Source: Lineus longissimus
Lineage: Eukaryota; Nemertea; Pilidiophora; Heteronemertea; Lineidae
NCBI RefSeq assembly: GCF_910592395.1
Contig: NC_088320.1
Coordinates: 434,001-498,000 of the forward strand
DNA: 64,000 nt
Direction: 5' to 3'
This document shows positions 9,510-21,100 of the stretch, in pieces; position 1 is the stretch's first letter; every line of letters starts with the position of its first letter. A program made the position numbers and the translations under genes. The notes beneath the pieces were generated by a model. The model was not told the DNA's origin, made no database searches, and was given only the letters and a program-made list of their open reading frames with translations.

Positions 9510-12500
9510 TCAAAGCAAAATAAACAACAACAACACCAAAGCTAGCAAAAAGACTGGGCCTCCTCGACTCTCGAGGTAACGTTTATCCTCAGTCATCATA
9601 TCAGTTCCATTCCTCTTAGTATCATTATATGCGGTGACCATCATGTCTTCCACAGCCTCCCAGGTCCCGTTGTGAGGCGAAGGATCTATTCCAAGGATCT
9701 GACACATGATCTGGTAGATGTTCACATTGGCAAACGGCTTGGCTGTGTAGTTGCCTTTGAAGTCTGGAAGTAAATGTGAAAGTGTGAAAGTTTCAAAAAA
9801 AATTTCACTGGTTTTTTTGTTTTCTGCTCAAAATGAACTAACATCATCAGTCCAAAACTTTTTCGACTTTGAAAATTTTTCAAAATTTTGTAGTGAATTG
9901 TTACTCCGTGGATGTTCTGCTCCCACCTGGTCCTGTCGCATAGAAGATGCCTCTCATATCAATTTCTCGGTTGTCATATCCATGGGTGCCACCAGGTCTG
10001 TACTCATGCTGGAAGAAACAGAAAAAGATTTGATGTAATTGCAATTTTTCGTAATCTTACATTGCTGGATGTACTAAACTGAATTCGCACAGTCATTTGT
10101 ATGTACCCAAGTTTGCTTGTGTGTAAATGAACTGAAAACCTTCAACTATAGCCTAAATCTGGTGAATCACTGTTTCGAGTTTTCGTCTAAGATTGGTGGC
10201 TGAAAACAATGAAGACCCGCCCCGATAACTGATGCCTCACTATGCCGTGCATGGGACTCGGACATGTCGGATATGTTAAGATATCCGGGTATAACTTCGA
10301 GGAAAACAGTGATTACGGTCAATTACGCAGGTAGCAAGTCAGTCATCATTAAGTTATTTAAGTTAACGTCGCCTAAGCTGGTTCCCCGTTCCTTACTAAG
10401 TGAGCCATTCGCAAGCTCTTATCTATCAAATCAAGCGAAAAAATGACAATACCTCTTTTGGACAAGAATGCGCTGTATTGCTCTGAGGGTCTTCAGAGAA
10501 AATTATGGTAATTAGGACCTTTAATCAATTCAATAAAGAGAGGTTTGCATATGTCAAGACGATGTATGCTGATAGCAATCACAAGAGGGTCTCAATGGTG
10601 TATGTATGGGGTGAGAGGTCCCTAATGTTCGTACGAAAGCAATCCAACACTTGTTCCAGCTCGAACAACATCAACACAAACTGATGAGTGGCACCAACCC
10701 AACTCCTGCATTCGATAGTTTCGAGGGTTAGGGACAACGTAGTGGCCACAGTTTTCGGGGTAAGTGGCTGACTGTACATGTATATCTTTGATTCTGGTCG
10801 AGACAGTTCTTTCAACATATTCTTTAAGTTTGTGACTGTGAGAATGTTTATCGCTGGAGCATCAATAACTTGAAGCCCGGGTCTTTTTATATTTGCCATA
10901 TCTCAGTCAGTTAGCTAAAGACAGTTAGGTACGGTACCATGACCTTTCAAAAGGGAATCACAGAGAAAGATGTTATTGTTTTTAGCGGTTCTCGTATGAG
11001 GGGAAACATTCGGAAACGTAAACTCTCAAATACATTATACTGGCACTGGTTATCCAGCTGAGGTGTTGAGTGTTCCTTTTCACTCTAAATAGTAAGTCCT
11101 GCGGTCAATATTGACACTAAACATGACCGCAACGACTTCATCCAGGATAAGACATCATTATTGTCTTAGTTTGAGCAGAGATCAGTCAATGTTTACGGCA
11201 GGTTTTAGCGTTTCTTGTCGCCTCGTTGTATGCCAATGCCGTCATCGACGTACGAACGAAGGCAGCTTGAAAATTTTGGACCCCCAGTTTTGTATCGTCG
11301 CGTATAATGGATCACTGACGGAATATAAATTGAGACCTTGGTGTCACTTTTCTTTTCGGAATTGTAGAGCTGAGGTAAGGTTTTAACACATTTAGGCCAC
11401 CATAACGTATATACTCTTCCCGGGTTACAAAAAGTTGCCTCAAGAACCGTTCGCCCCACTGCCCGCCCTCAAGAAAACGAAGATCAGGGACGTAGAGATT
11501 CGGGCCTCTAATTGGCAAGATGCCGTGCACCGTTCAGGTTTCAAATTCGGCGTACGACGATTTCGTTGCTGCTTCAACTCGGCCATCTTTTAAGAGTGGA
11601 ATAATACTTGCTGGAGTTAGGTCAAGGAACTGATTAACTTTTTCTAATTACAGCAAAGATCAAGCGCCGTCAGGATGGCAAAAACCTACTTCCGAATATT
11701 CCTGGTTGTGATCGTTTCATCGTTAGTGTGTACATGCATCTTCTTGACCAAGATAAACAGACTGGGAAAGACGAAAGAGATAGCAAAAATAGGCAAGTAT
11801 CTTATGATTGGCCTCGGTGCGTTGATGTCCTAAAGTGGAGAAAGACTTTTAGAGTTAAAATCACTCGATACTTTTGGTTTCCTTGTTACGTTTGTTTATT
11901 TATTTTCATAGAAATTACTCTTTGAAACCATATTGAAGGGCTGTGTACTTCGTGTATCGAAGCAGTTGGCCTTAAGTGAGTTGAATATTAGAATTTTGTT
12001 CATGATCACCAGCAATCATGCCTATATTGGTCTATTGGAATTATTTTTCCACAAGTAATTTATGTAACAATCCTGTTTTTTTGTTTGCCAGGCAAGAATA
12101 TTCTCGCCTTCAATGGTGTGCGGTACGTCTATACCGGGAGGCAAGCCTACTGGTGGAGGGAGTTGAAGAACTTCAAGAGATCTATCACAGACATACTCCA
12201 AGGGGAACCAAACAATGATAATGCCATCTATCAGACACTTCTAGCCAGGAAGATCCCTCTTGACGTCTTAAAAAAGGAGATACTGGAAACAAAACACAAT
12301 CTAACCGTTGATGGAAAGGAACTTTCTCAGAATGTGTTACATGCTTTCAATGCAATTCTAAAATTGGAAGATACTTCTTTGGAACAGAGAACTGGAAATA
12401 AGGCTCTTTTGGACGGTTGATATTTTTAAGAAGTCCGCCAATTTTGGCTACATCTTTTGCCGGTATGTCATTATGGGCCGAGGTTGCCAACTGGATTTCC

Positions 12501-15040
12501 GCCTAAGACATAGTAAGTGCGATGGGGACTTTAGGGTCGTGGCATTGACACACAAAAAGACGCCAATCTGGCGAAATATTTGAACAACGACTTTGAGATA
12601 CTCGATCAGTATGATTGACAGCATTACGTAGACACCAGCTCTGTTCCAATGAACTTGATGCCTATCATCTGTTCACTTACATGTATTCCTAGTATGGACC
12701 AGTGTATATCTGCCAGCAAGAATATCGGTGGGGTGAATCTTGAGTGTTTGAAGTGCCAGAACTGATCCTGTGGGATCTCTTCCTTAAGGTAGACGTGGAG
12801 GTGGGGATGCTTGTCTTTGAGTTGATGGTGAATCTAAATGATGGAGAAGAAAGTATTTTGAATCAGATCATTAGTTGTATTCATGCTGTAGAGGAAAAGA
12901 ATACAGACTGTAGATGACGGCTTGTTCTAGTGCAATGCACTAAGGTCTTTGTCGACACGCACGAAAAAAAAGGAGTTGCGTTGAAAATGGCACGTTCAAC
13001 ATCTCTTAGCTCAAAAGAGTTAAGCCATCCTTGATATTTTATAATCTAACGGTAGATGTATGTTCTAGAACTGTTCGCTACTTTTCCACCTAGAATTTGT
13101 AACTTCCCTTCAGATGGCAAATCAGGACACCACTATCGTGATTGTGGGGCTCGAAGCGGGAAAGCAATCGCCTGGCCATGGAGACTGCAGGGCTTCTGGT
13201 TGACAAATTCCGGGGCAGGAGTCTCGCATGTTAACTTGGTGGAAAGTGGCAAATGTGATGATGATGGTCATGTTCGCATCACTTTCCGCTGGGCCCCCAT
13301 TTAACCACCAACGTACCCATTTAGTCTTGCCTTTCCTCGGCCATATGCAGACATCTGAGTATCGTATACTGCTCCATTCTACGGAGTCGCCCCATGAAGT
13401 TTCATTGAAAAGATTCCCCAACCAGATTGTCTTTCGTGGATCTTTAGTTGTCATCCCATGGTCACTGAAAATGATGACGTCTGTTGTTTCTGCTAAGTTG
13501 CTGTTTGCAAGGTTGTCTAGGAGATACGTGATGATACCGTCTGCTTCCCGCATTGTCTCGTTGAAATCTCGCGTGAATAAGCCTTGATGGTGGGCAAAGT
13601 AGTCTGTTCGAGCAAAGTAAAAACCTGTAATATTAAATAAGAGAGTTAACACTATAATTGGTTCAAGGTCAGAAAAAAATGAAATGAAAAATGTTTTGGC
13701 CGAAACCCGGGATCGAAGCAGGGAACTAGAGCTTTCAGTCTAACGCTCTCCCAACTGAGCTATTTCGGTTTAAGAGGAGTGACCTGGTAATTCTTGAGCT
13801 TTGACATTGATCGGTGGTAAGGCTCTCTCAACACAAAACGTTTTACAACACATAACTGTTGAGAGTTGGTTCTGATATGGTTCCAATGGACATACATTAA
13901 ACATGACAATTCCTCTACCTGCGAAATCCGTCTTATTTTCCATCATGTGTTCAAAGGTTTCCTTCATGCTGCGTTTAATTTCATATGCAGATGGTCCTGG
14001 GTCGTCCGTGTATTTTATATAATATTCTGGAGTGTAATTTCGTATCGGGACCTCGCACCCTAACCAATAATACATTCGGCAGCGTTTCTTCTGAATATTC
14101 AAATAGATGTCGAAATATTAAAGAAATTCTTAATGACTGAATCAATTGCTTTCAGGAAGTTAGTATTGTCGTTTAGTATGCCTTCGACGGGAGTGTTTCA
14201 GGAGCCTATGCATTCGTTAACTGCAGCTCAGACAGGAATTAAGCATTTCTCTCAACAAACAGGTTACAATGTGCCTTTCTACGCCATTATTGAAGGTGCA
14301 GGAAGTAGAAGTGCATTTTCACTACCCACAAAAAAGAAATTTTATGAAATACGAATATTAGCATGCAAGAGAAGCCAATCTAACTGTTAGTTTTACCTGG
14401 CGTGTGGCAGTCACCCAGATCGGCTCTCCCCCATTCCACCAGAATGGGTCACTGTAACTTGGACTACCCCAGTCGAAGACCTTCTTGGACTCTGGCTCAT
14501 ACATTCTGTTCTCCATCATACCATGGTCGCCGATGTGCAATCCTTATCCATGACAAGAGGGAAGTGAGCATTGAGTAAAACATGCTAAAACTTAATGGAT
14601 AAGACCACAGGTTAACACCCTGTTAGGTGCTTTTGCTCTGGGCAAATAGGAGCCAGAAGCATTGATCGGGCCTTGATCAGCTTTGTTGATGATACACCAG
14701 TAGGCAATACAGAATCTTAGAGATATACGTCAGCGTTATCTTAGGCCACAAGATTAAGATGTTACCAAGTTATTTAAAACTTACCCGTTGTTAGACTGTA
14801 GTGATTAGGCCAAGACATTGTTGGGAACTCTGGCATCAGGTTCTCCGCCCTAACGCCCTCTGTCGCGAGTCTTTGAAACCCATTCAAGCCTGAAATCAGA
14901 TATGGGTAATCCCACCGGAACGCATCAAATAGCACCATGATCAACTTCCTGTCATCCTTCAGTTCGTCGCCGTAAGAGGTCGCTGTGATCATGGAGGCAA
15001 GGATGGCGTACGTTATGTTTAACCAGTTGGGGGTGTGCAT
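9510..15040 (-). CDS. ENPP6: ENPP6-like ectonucleotide pyrophosphatase/phosphodiesterase
   Basis: Seven exons join in phase with GT-AG introns: 14785-15040, 14397-14542, 13919-14090, 13317-13624, 12681-12833, 9927-10008 and 9510-9763, giving 456 aa (human ENPP6 about 440). After a hydrophobic signal come Asp39 (VLFDAFRWDY) and nucleophile Ser76 (PTMSWPNHYS). Next are Asp199 and His203 (RTDYFAHHQG), Asp246-His247 (FSDHGM) and His354 (THGYDN), so the full two-zinc site is present. The serine nucleophile, YYWLGCEV, WWNGGEPIW and HGYDNREIDMRG point to ENPP6, a GPI-anchored choline phosphodiesterase acting on glycerophosphocholine and lysophosphatidylcholine. The C-terminus ends in a hydrophobic tail (FLLALVLLLFILL) fitting GPI attachment. 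A nested gene lies in the 10009-12680 intron and a tRNA-like sequence in the 13625-13918 intron. Substrate is inferred from family. Confidence 0.93.
9795..9893 (+). repeat. Core fragment of an interspersed pogo-like MITE family
   Basis: This segment fills most of the 163-bp last ENPP intron. It matches the interior of the element at 29804-30132 (shared CTCAAAATGAA, ACATCATCAG and AAATTTTTCA blocks, inverted relative to that copy). No terminal repeats remain here. Confidence 0.65.
11675..12420 (+). CDS. Small type II membrane protein nested in an ENPP intron
   Basis: Two exons, 11675-11792 and 12092-12420, give 148 aa ending in TGA. The N-terminus MAKTYFRIFLVVIVSS is a short cytosolic tail and a single membrane span (about residues 5-23), followed by a basic stem, so a signal-anchor (type II) topology is likely. 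The lumenal part (NGVRYVYTGRQAYWW onward) has one NLT glycosylation sequon and no cysteine. The intron appears to be of the GC-AG class: donor AG|GCAAGT fits that class exactly, acceptor TTTGCCAG is strong, and only this choice keeps the long second frame. An acceptor-like TTTCTAATTACAG just before the ATG suggests an upstream noncoding exon. I do not recognise the family. It lies antisense within the 10009-12680 intron of the ENPP gene. Confidence 0.6.
13698..13769 (-). pseudogene. tRNA-Phe-like sequence, probably a pseudogene
   Basis: Read on the minus strand it has CCGAAATAGCTCAGTTGGGA, a GAA anticodon, and a TTCGATC loop before CCCGGGTTTCGG, as in metazoan tRNA-Phe. Faults are an A-C mismatch at the first acceptor pair, one extra base in the anticodon loop and a damaged T stem. 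It lies in the ENPP intron 13625-13918 in the same orientation as the host gene, with a T run downstream. Confidence 0.7.
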
Positions 15041-15817
15041 ACTTGTGGTAAGGATAATTATATCACGCTGACGTTACTGCAAACTGGAAGGAAAACTATC
15101 ATGACGCCTTCTCACTCAAGTGACATTATCAAACTTATCATATAACGTGCAACTCAAATTGTCCTGGCTACTTCTACAGAGCAATACTGTATAACCAACT
15201 GCAGCACAGTGATAATTCAAACTCACAACTTCCCGTCAGTTCATGGCAATTGTATCGAGGCTACGATGATTATATGATGACTCTTTAAGGAAAAAGCTTG
15301 TACCAGTATTGCGCTGGTTTTGCTAGGTGTGGAATTACTGCTAGCAACGACCATCCATCATCTAGACCTACCCCGATTGCAGGCTACTCTCGAGATGATC
15401 AGACCTACGTTGCTTGATGGCAATGATTTTCTGCAATCAACAAGCTTACAAGCAAAGATTCACTTACCTGAAAGACAGTCATATACTCCCGGCACCCAGC
15501 TTTCACTAGGTCTCAGGGTAATCATTACTGCACCACCATAGGAATACCATAGACCAATAACATCATTTCACATATTCCACGAGTACGTCCGATATTTCAA
15601 TGTACATACTTGTATATACTAGTCTGCAAATGGCGGTTTCCTCTCCATTGATAACATTCAACATGTGCGCTCTGTCGCCAGCCGCTAGACATAATGATAT
15701 CGATTTTATAAAGCGGGAAGTGGAACACATTGGAGCATTTAATTCTAAAGTGTGGAATGATGGGGCTGAATAGACGTATGCTTGATTGCGGCAAATTTGT
15801 CATGCTACAGATGAAAA

Positions 15818-15961
15818 AAAATTTCAATTCCAAATATTGTTTTCACTTGCTTTTTTTCTGCACAAAATGAAGAAACATCATCAGTCCTAAAAGAGTTTTC
15901 AGAATTTTGAACTTATGAAAAAATTCAACCATTTTGGCGGGAAAACCTAATCATGCATTTT
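15818..15961 (+). repeat. Truncated copy of the pogo-like MITE family
   Basis: Shares AATGAAGAAACATCATCAG, CAGAATTTTGAACTTATGA and TAATCATGCATTTTG with the inverted copy at 29804-30132. The terminal inverted repeats are missing. It sits between the ENPP and GalNAc-transferase genes; the rest of 15041-16219 holds nothing I recognise. Confidence 0.7.
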
Positions 15962-16219
15962 GCAAACGATGTGACTGTACATATTGCAATTCACACCTTG
16001 ACATCGTGATAAGGGTAAAAAATACTTGCAGAGATGATGGCACAAAGTAGCCAAACCATCCAAAACCACCTGATGGTCCCGAAATAAAACTCCCTTTAAG
16101 AATTGTTGAGTAATTGCAAGAGAATTTGTACGCAGATGTAATTTTAATATGAAATTCTTGTAACAGATAAACCAGGATCAAAATCATGAGTTTCAAATTT
16201 TCTTGTTGATGTGTTTGTC

Positions 16220-19200
16220 CTATTTCCTTGGAAACACTGGTCTGAATACCCACTGCATCTCTGGAACATTCTTCTGGCATACTCTCAGTCCCACGTTGCT
16301 TGTGCCCACCATCCGGGCACAAAGCTCGCTATGAAAGTGAAAGAGTTGGAATTCGTTCTGGAAGAAAAGGGTCGAAGTATAAAGAAACTCATGAGGTCTC
16401 TGTGACATCCTTACGGTTTGTTGCCGGGGTCTCTTTCACGTTCAACAAGTCCCCAACGTGAATAGATATAACACATGACCCTTATCGGTGAGGGCGTGCT
16501 GTGATATTTCAGGGCGATTACTCCGATTTATGTCGCTTTCGGGTAGACGCGACTGAAATACATTTGAATTCAAACTATGCAAAATGTGTAAAGCATCTCT
16601 GAAATCGTATGGACGCGGGATTTCAAACAGTTATATTGTTATCCGCTTGATTAAACGAGCGGCGCAACAACGAACTGAAACACCCAGTCTAACATCTGAT
16701 ATGGCAACATTATTGTTTACTATGTGAGTTACCTCGTAGTACTGCCACTCTCCAGTGAGATCGGGCTCCCCACATTGGTTTGTGTATAAGACGCCAGCAC
16801 TTGCCCCGTTCACGCATTTGCCGTCCTGCAGAAGCTGACCATCCGAGTTCAGTATGAATAACTGAAAGGTGATCGGTACAAAGGTATCATTAAGCAGCTC
16901 GTTTTGAACGGATGTCTGACCGCTTGCAAGAAGTGTTCGACTCCTCTTCAGAAATTCATATCTTTGAGGATGGCGGGCTAACAGTCATTCTATTCATCTA
17001 CGTGTCTGCATGATAATCTACTGAGTGTTTTTCTTCGAATCGTTATAGTGTACCAATGGAATGAGATTGCCCTTGGCTCCCAAAACCATCTTCAAAACCT
17101 TTAAACATATTTGTTTGTCTATCAACAGTCAATCCCTGCTAATAGCGAAAGGTTTTCCGCATCTCATCCGACCACCACGCAGAATGAAATTACCAGCTTT
17201 CCTCATGTTTGCACATTGGATCAAGCTTACCTGAGTCCCGCCGTTGTTACGACACGGAGTCAGCCTCAGCTTTCCCTTCGCCACATCAACTTGATCCAGA
17301 CACTTTGCTTGGTTTCCCTTGTGAGTCAACTCTCCCCAGGCCAGGGTTTCTGATAGGTAGGGGAAACGGTCGACTACCTCGTACGCCACTTCCCTCATAT
17401 ACCAATCGAAGCTTTTGCATTTCAAACGTTTTCTTGTTGTCATCATCTGTGAGTTATCTCCTGCAATGGCGAGGTGAGCGGTCAAACTTCATTTAATACT
17501 GTATCATGATGAAGTTATCAACATAACGATATCACTGCAGATTACATGGAAATTCCAGCCATGTTGCACCAAAGGTGTGATCAAGGGCAAAGCAACTGGC
17601 GAGTGTATTTATCCATAAACCTTTAGAAGCCACAAACTACATGCACATACCTATTGTAATATGTTGCAGCATTGGATATGTTCTGTAGACATTCGCTTTG
17701 ATATTATCCATCCAGGTCATTGCGATAAGCTTTAGGTTGACATGAACTGTTGAGGAGTTGGATGAGTCGAAGTCAGTCGTTTGCTTCTTATCTAAGACCG
17801 CGATATGGGAACAAGGTACGAACTCCACCCGTCCTCCGCATTGCCATACCTGCAGTAAGATGGGCTTTAATGACTAAAAGTGAAAATTACATGTACATTC
17901 TTTAACCAGAATGAATGGAAGACACTTTCATACTGCAGTGGTGATATAGTCGCTGCCAGCATGTAGCCAGCAGCCTTGGTGATCTGATGATCCGCTCCAA
18001 GGAGACACTGTAATGACTATCGACCGAGCCTCTTGTGCCGTTTTGTCAGGGCTGTGCCCAGCCAAAACTTATCACAAAACAGTGGATGGAGTTTCCCAAG
18101 ATCGTCATATGTGACAGTCTGCTGTGTCTCTCTAATAGTACATCTCGTTGATCGATAACTTGTATTGACAACTCTGACGACTGTCGGCCGCACTGCAACA
18201 TCGCAGTAAAGTAAAAATGGCCCTCAAATGTGTTTTGAGACCCTACTCGACGATGGCGTGTCTCCCGCGACGAGTTCTTTTGTTAATAGTCACCTTAAAG
18301 GACATCTCTAGATCGGCTCCCATCGGCCCTTCAAGTGCAGGACCATATCCACCGAGGCGAAGAAAGTATTCCCGTCCAATTGCAAACACGCCTTCATTAA
18401 AGGCAGGTGACCAATAGGGGGCGCTAGTCCTGTTTCTCTTCTTTTGAATCTTGGGCGGGACAAGGTTCTCCGTGAATTTGAGCCCCCAGTCGAAGATGCC
18501 AAAGTGAATGTCTTTAAGCTCTTTGAATGGTTTGATGCTGAATAGTGATGGGTTGATCTTGTCTAACCTTGGGACAGCCAGTGTTTGACTGAAATCGAAT
18601 ACAAATCAGAGGTAGTTCGTGCACATTTTGGACAATGATATCTACATGAACTCGCTAAAAGTTAAGTCACCTTACCATCTTACCTATTCTCCGCAATCCG
18701 CGCTAACAGTGGTGATAACCAGTTAATGCCACATTCAGAGCCCGCTTCCAAAAACACAATGACGTCACCACTACTTTCCCCTGCTCCGATGTTCCTTGCA
18801 GAGACAATGTCCAATTTGCCCTTTGTTTTGAAGTATTTTACTTTCTTGGCTACTTCTGGTGAATGTGTTGCGATGTGGGTTTCTATCTCTGATTTCATTC
18901 CAGTACCTACAATACCAAAAACACTACGTCAATTATATATGTCTGATCATAAGGTCAAAGTTCAAGGCTTAACATCCCCGTCGGACTTATCATTTTTCAA
19001 ATCATGGGCTTAGGAGTAGTAGTCGGCACTGCAAGGACCCTAAAGATCTTACCAATAGCTGGAAATCATTCCAGTGTTTCGCTTGGTGTTCCATCATTCT
19101 TGATGACGTGTTGTTCGATTGTGTCATTTTGAATGCAATGGGCTATTGGTGTATTAAAGTCATTCCATTTCACAGACACCAGTTTCCTGGGGACATCATA

Positions 19201-21100
19201 GGTAATCTCAATGTCAATCAATCAATACACTCACCAGTACTTTTGTCAATACCATGATTTATCAGTATGACTTCGTTCACCAAATCCAGTGGTCCTCTTC
19301 GAAATACGCTGTGGATGGTTCGCAGTAGCGGCGACAGTAGATAGTTGGGAGTGGTAATGACAATGCTTGCTGTCGAAAGCTCCGCTTTGCTTGGGTAGTG
19401 CCAGTATTGACATCTAAATGAAACCATATTTGCAAGAATTGATAAGGAATTGATGTGTACTCTCGCAATAGTTACCAAAGAGAACGACAACCTAACACTT
19501 TCAAAGAGAAGACGATTCTATTTCTTTTATAACGTGAAAATTATCCCTCCAAGTATCACTGACAATAGTTGGCCGTTTTGTGCAACATAGTACTCACTCT
19601 TCAGGTCGGCCATCCGGTATTGCCCGATCTAAGGAAATGACGTCACTGGCGTAGATATTCAGCCCATCTCTCTTGAACTGTGCATCATCTCTAGCAACCT
19701 GCACTGCTTTACCGTTTTCACCATGCCCGACTGAAAAGGTTCCAAGAAATAATTAGGGATTGACGGCGATAAAGGTGTTATAAATACCGGTTATTTCAGC
19801 CGCCTCGTTAGCGCAGTAGCAGCGCGTCAGTCTCATAATCTGAAGGTCGTGAGTTCGATCCTCACACGGGGCACGTCCCGAAGTGCGGCTTCATATTTTA
19901 TCAATCGGATATTTTTCCTTGGGTTTTTTATGGATTAGTTTTACGATAACCGTATTGTTTCATATCAACTTATTTTTAACAATTGTTTGAAAACTTGTTT
20001 AAAGGGAGGAATCCTTCACCCGGGAGGAAGCCTACCCTCCGCCAGAGAGAAACAGCCATTGGACTGAATGACTCGAATACAGAGGACTTAACAAAATAAG
20101 AGCAGGTTTACTCTTTACGATCGTGTAACTTGTCACTCTTCTTATGTTATACAGAACAATTCATATCGAAGAGCTACTTATAGGCCTTCACATGTCACAC
20201 CTCGTTTATGTTACGCCACATAATGGCATGTTTTCAAGCGTGAGTCAAGGAACAAACTCGCCTGTGACAAGTGAACATGCTTGTGACGAACCTTTTCCGG
20301 ATTTAATGATACTTTTTTTGGCGATTTTCTCATACGCTCCGACCACACCTTCCTTAAACACAATCTTGACGTCTTGATGTTCGATACTTGCTCTTGTCAG
20401 GCCAACGTGACGGTTCTGTATTTGGTCCATAAGCCAGTTATTTGATGTATAAGCTGTCTGAAAAGACAAAGATGTTGATGATACCTGTCCTCCAAATAGA
20501 TCATCGGACCTGGAAGGTAAAGTTCTGGAACCATCTATATGATCAGTACGCATAGCTAGCAGAGATCTCGTTTTGTAAGCAGAGACATGTCCTTCTCTGT
20601 GAATAGTCGCCAGCAAAGCCACGACCCACCACGACTTGCCTTTTCAGAGGTGGGTTCAAGTCGACGAAGACTAGAAGTACAATGTCCGCCCCTGAAGACA
20701 CTAGTGGTGCTCGTTTTTTTGCAGCCACTAACATCAGCACTAGCAGTGCTCGCCACTTTTGAAGCTACTGTAACTGACACCGAGGGTCCTGTGTTAAAAC
20801 GTTTTGACATTTGTCTGGTGTCTTGTCATAAATTGTGCTCGCCCAAGCTCCATGCACCCAGGACTTTTCAAATCTACGTAAAGGCCCAAAGCAACAGAGG
20901 TCCGAGTAACAATACTTAGTATAAAGCGGCATGCCGTTCATGAAACAGAATGTGGAACAATCACCCACCTTTTTAAACCACCTATCATGCTGGTTGTTCG
21001 GTGTCATTCGTTGGAATAGTTTAGCTACGATTATCAGAGCGATAAAGAACATGCAGAACCGGACAGTGATGAGTTTCATTCTGATCTTCCTGATGAGCAT
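16220..21100 (-). CDS. GALNT: Polypeptide GalNAc-transferase-like protein lacking the metal site
   Basis: Ten exons join in phase: 20969-21100, 20292-20457, 19598-19730, 19235-19413, 18684-18906, 18294-18588, 17651-17849, 17231-17460, 16733-16861 and 16220-16357, giving 607 aa. Layout is the family's: a type II signal anchor (FCMFFIALIIVAKLF), a stem, a GT27 domain (LLRTIHSVFRR, INWLSPLLARIAENR, VWQCGGRVEFVPCSH, AMTWMDNIKANVY) and a C-terminal ricin-type lectin domain from about LAWGELTHKGNQAKCLD. Family members add GalNAc to Ser/Thr in the Golgi. Here the Mn-binding DxH is Glu257-Ala258-Gly259 (FLEAGSE), the later metal-binding His in CSxVGH is Val394, the VDD motif reads INHG and the WGGEN loop is GPMGADLE. 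The fold is probably kept but catalysis lost. The alternative is a changed metal site. Confidence 0.92.
19802..19873 (+). tRNA. tRNA-Met (CAT), elongator type
   Basis: A 72-nt cloverleaf with acceptor GCCTCGT pairing ACGGGGC, D stem GCGC/GCGC, anticodon loop CTCATAA and T arm GTGAG-TTCGATC-CTCAC. It matches metazoan elongator tRNA-Met closely, with one base fewer in the D loop. TATTTTTCC about 35 bp downstream can end Pol III transcription. It lies antisense in the GalNAc-transferase-like intron 19731-20291. Confidence 0.88.

Noticed and set aside
10579-10899. Minus-strand 106-codon frame inside an ENPP intron
   Set aside because: The neighbouring ENPP exons splice in phase without it and it has no ENPP similarity.
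11205-11530. Overlapping minus-strand frames considered as a missing ENPP exon
   Set aside because: The true exon (12681-12833) was found by motif and phase; these frames do not match the family.
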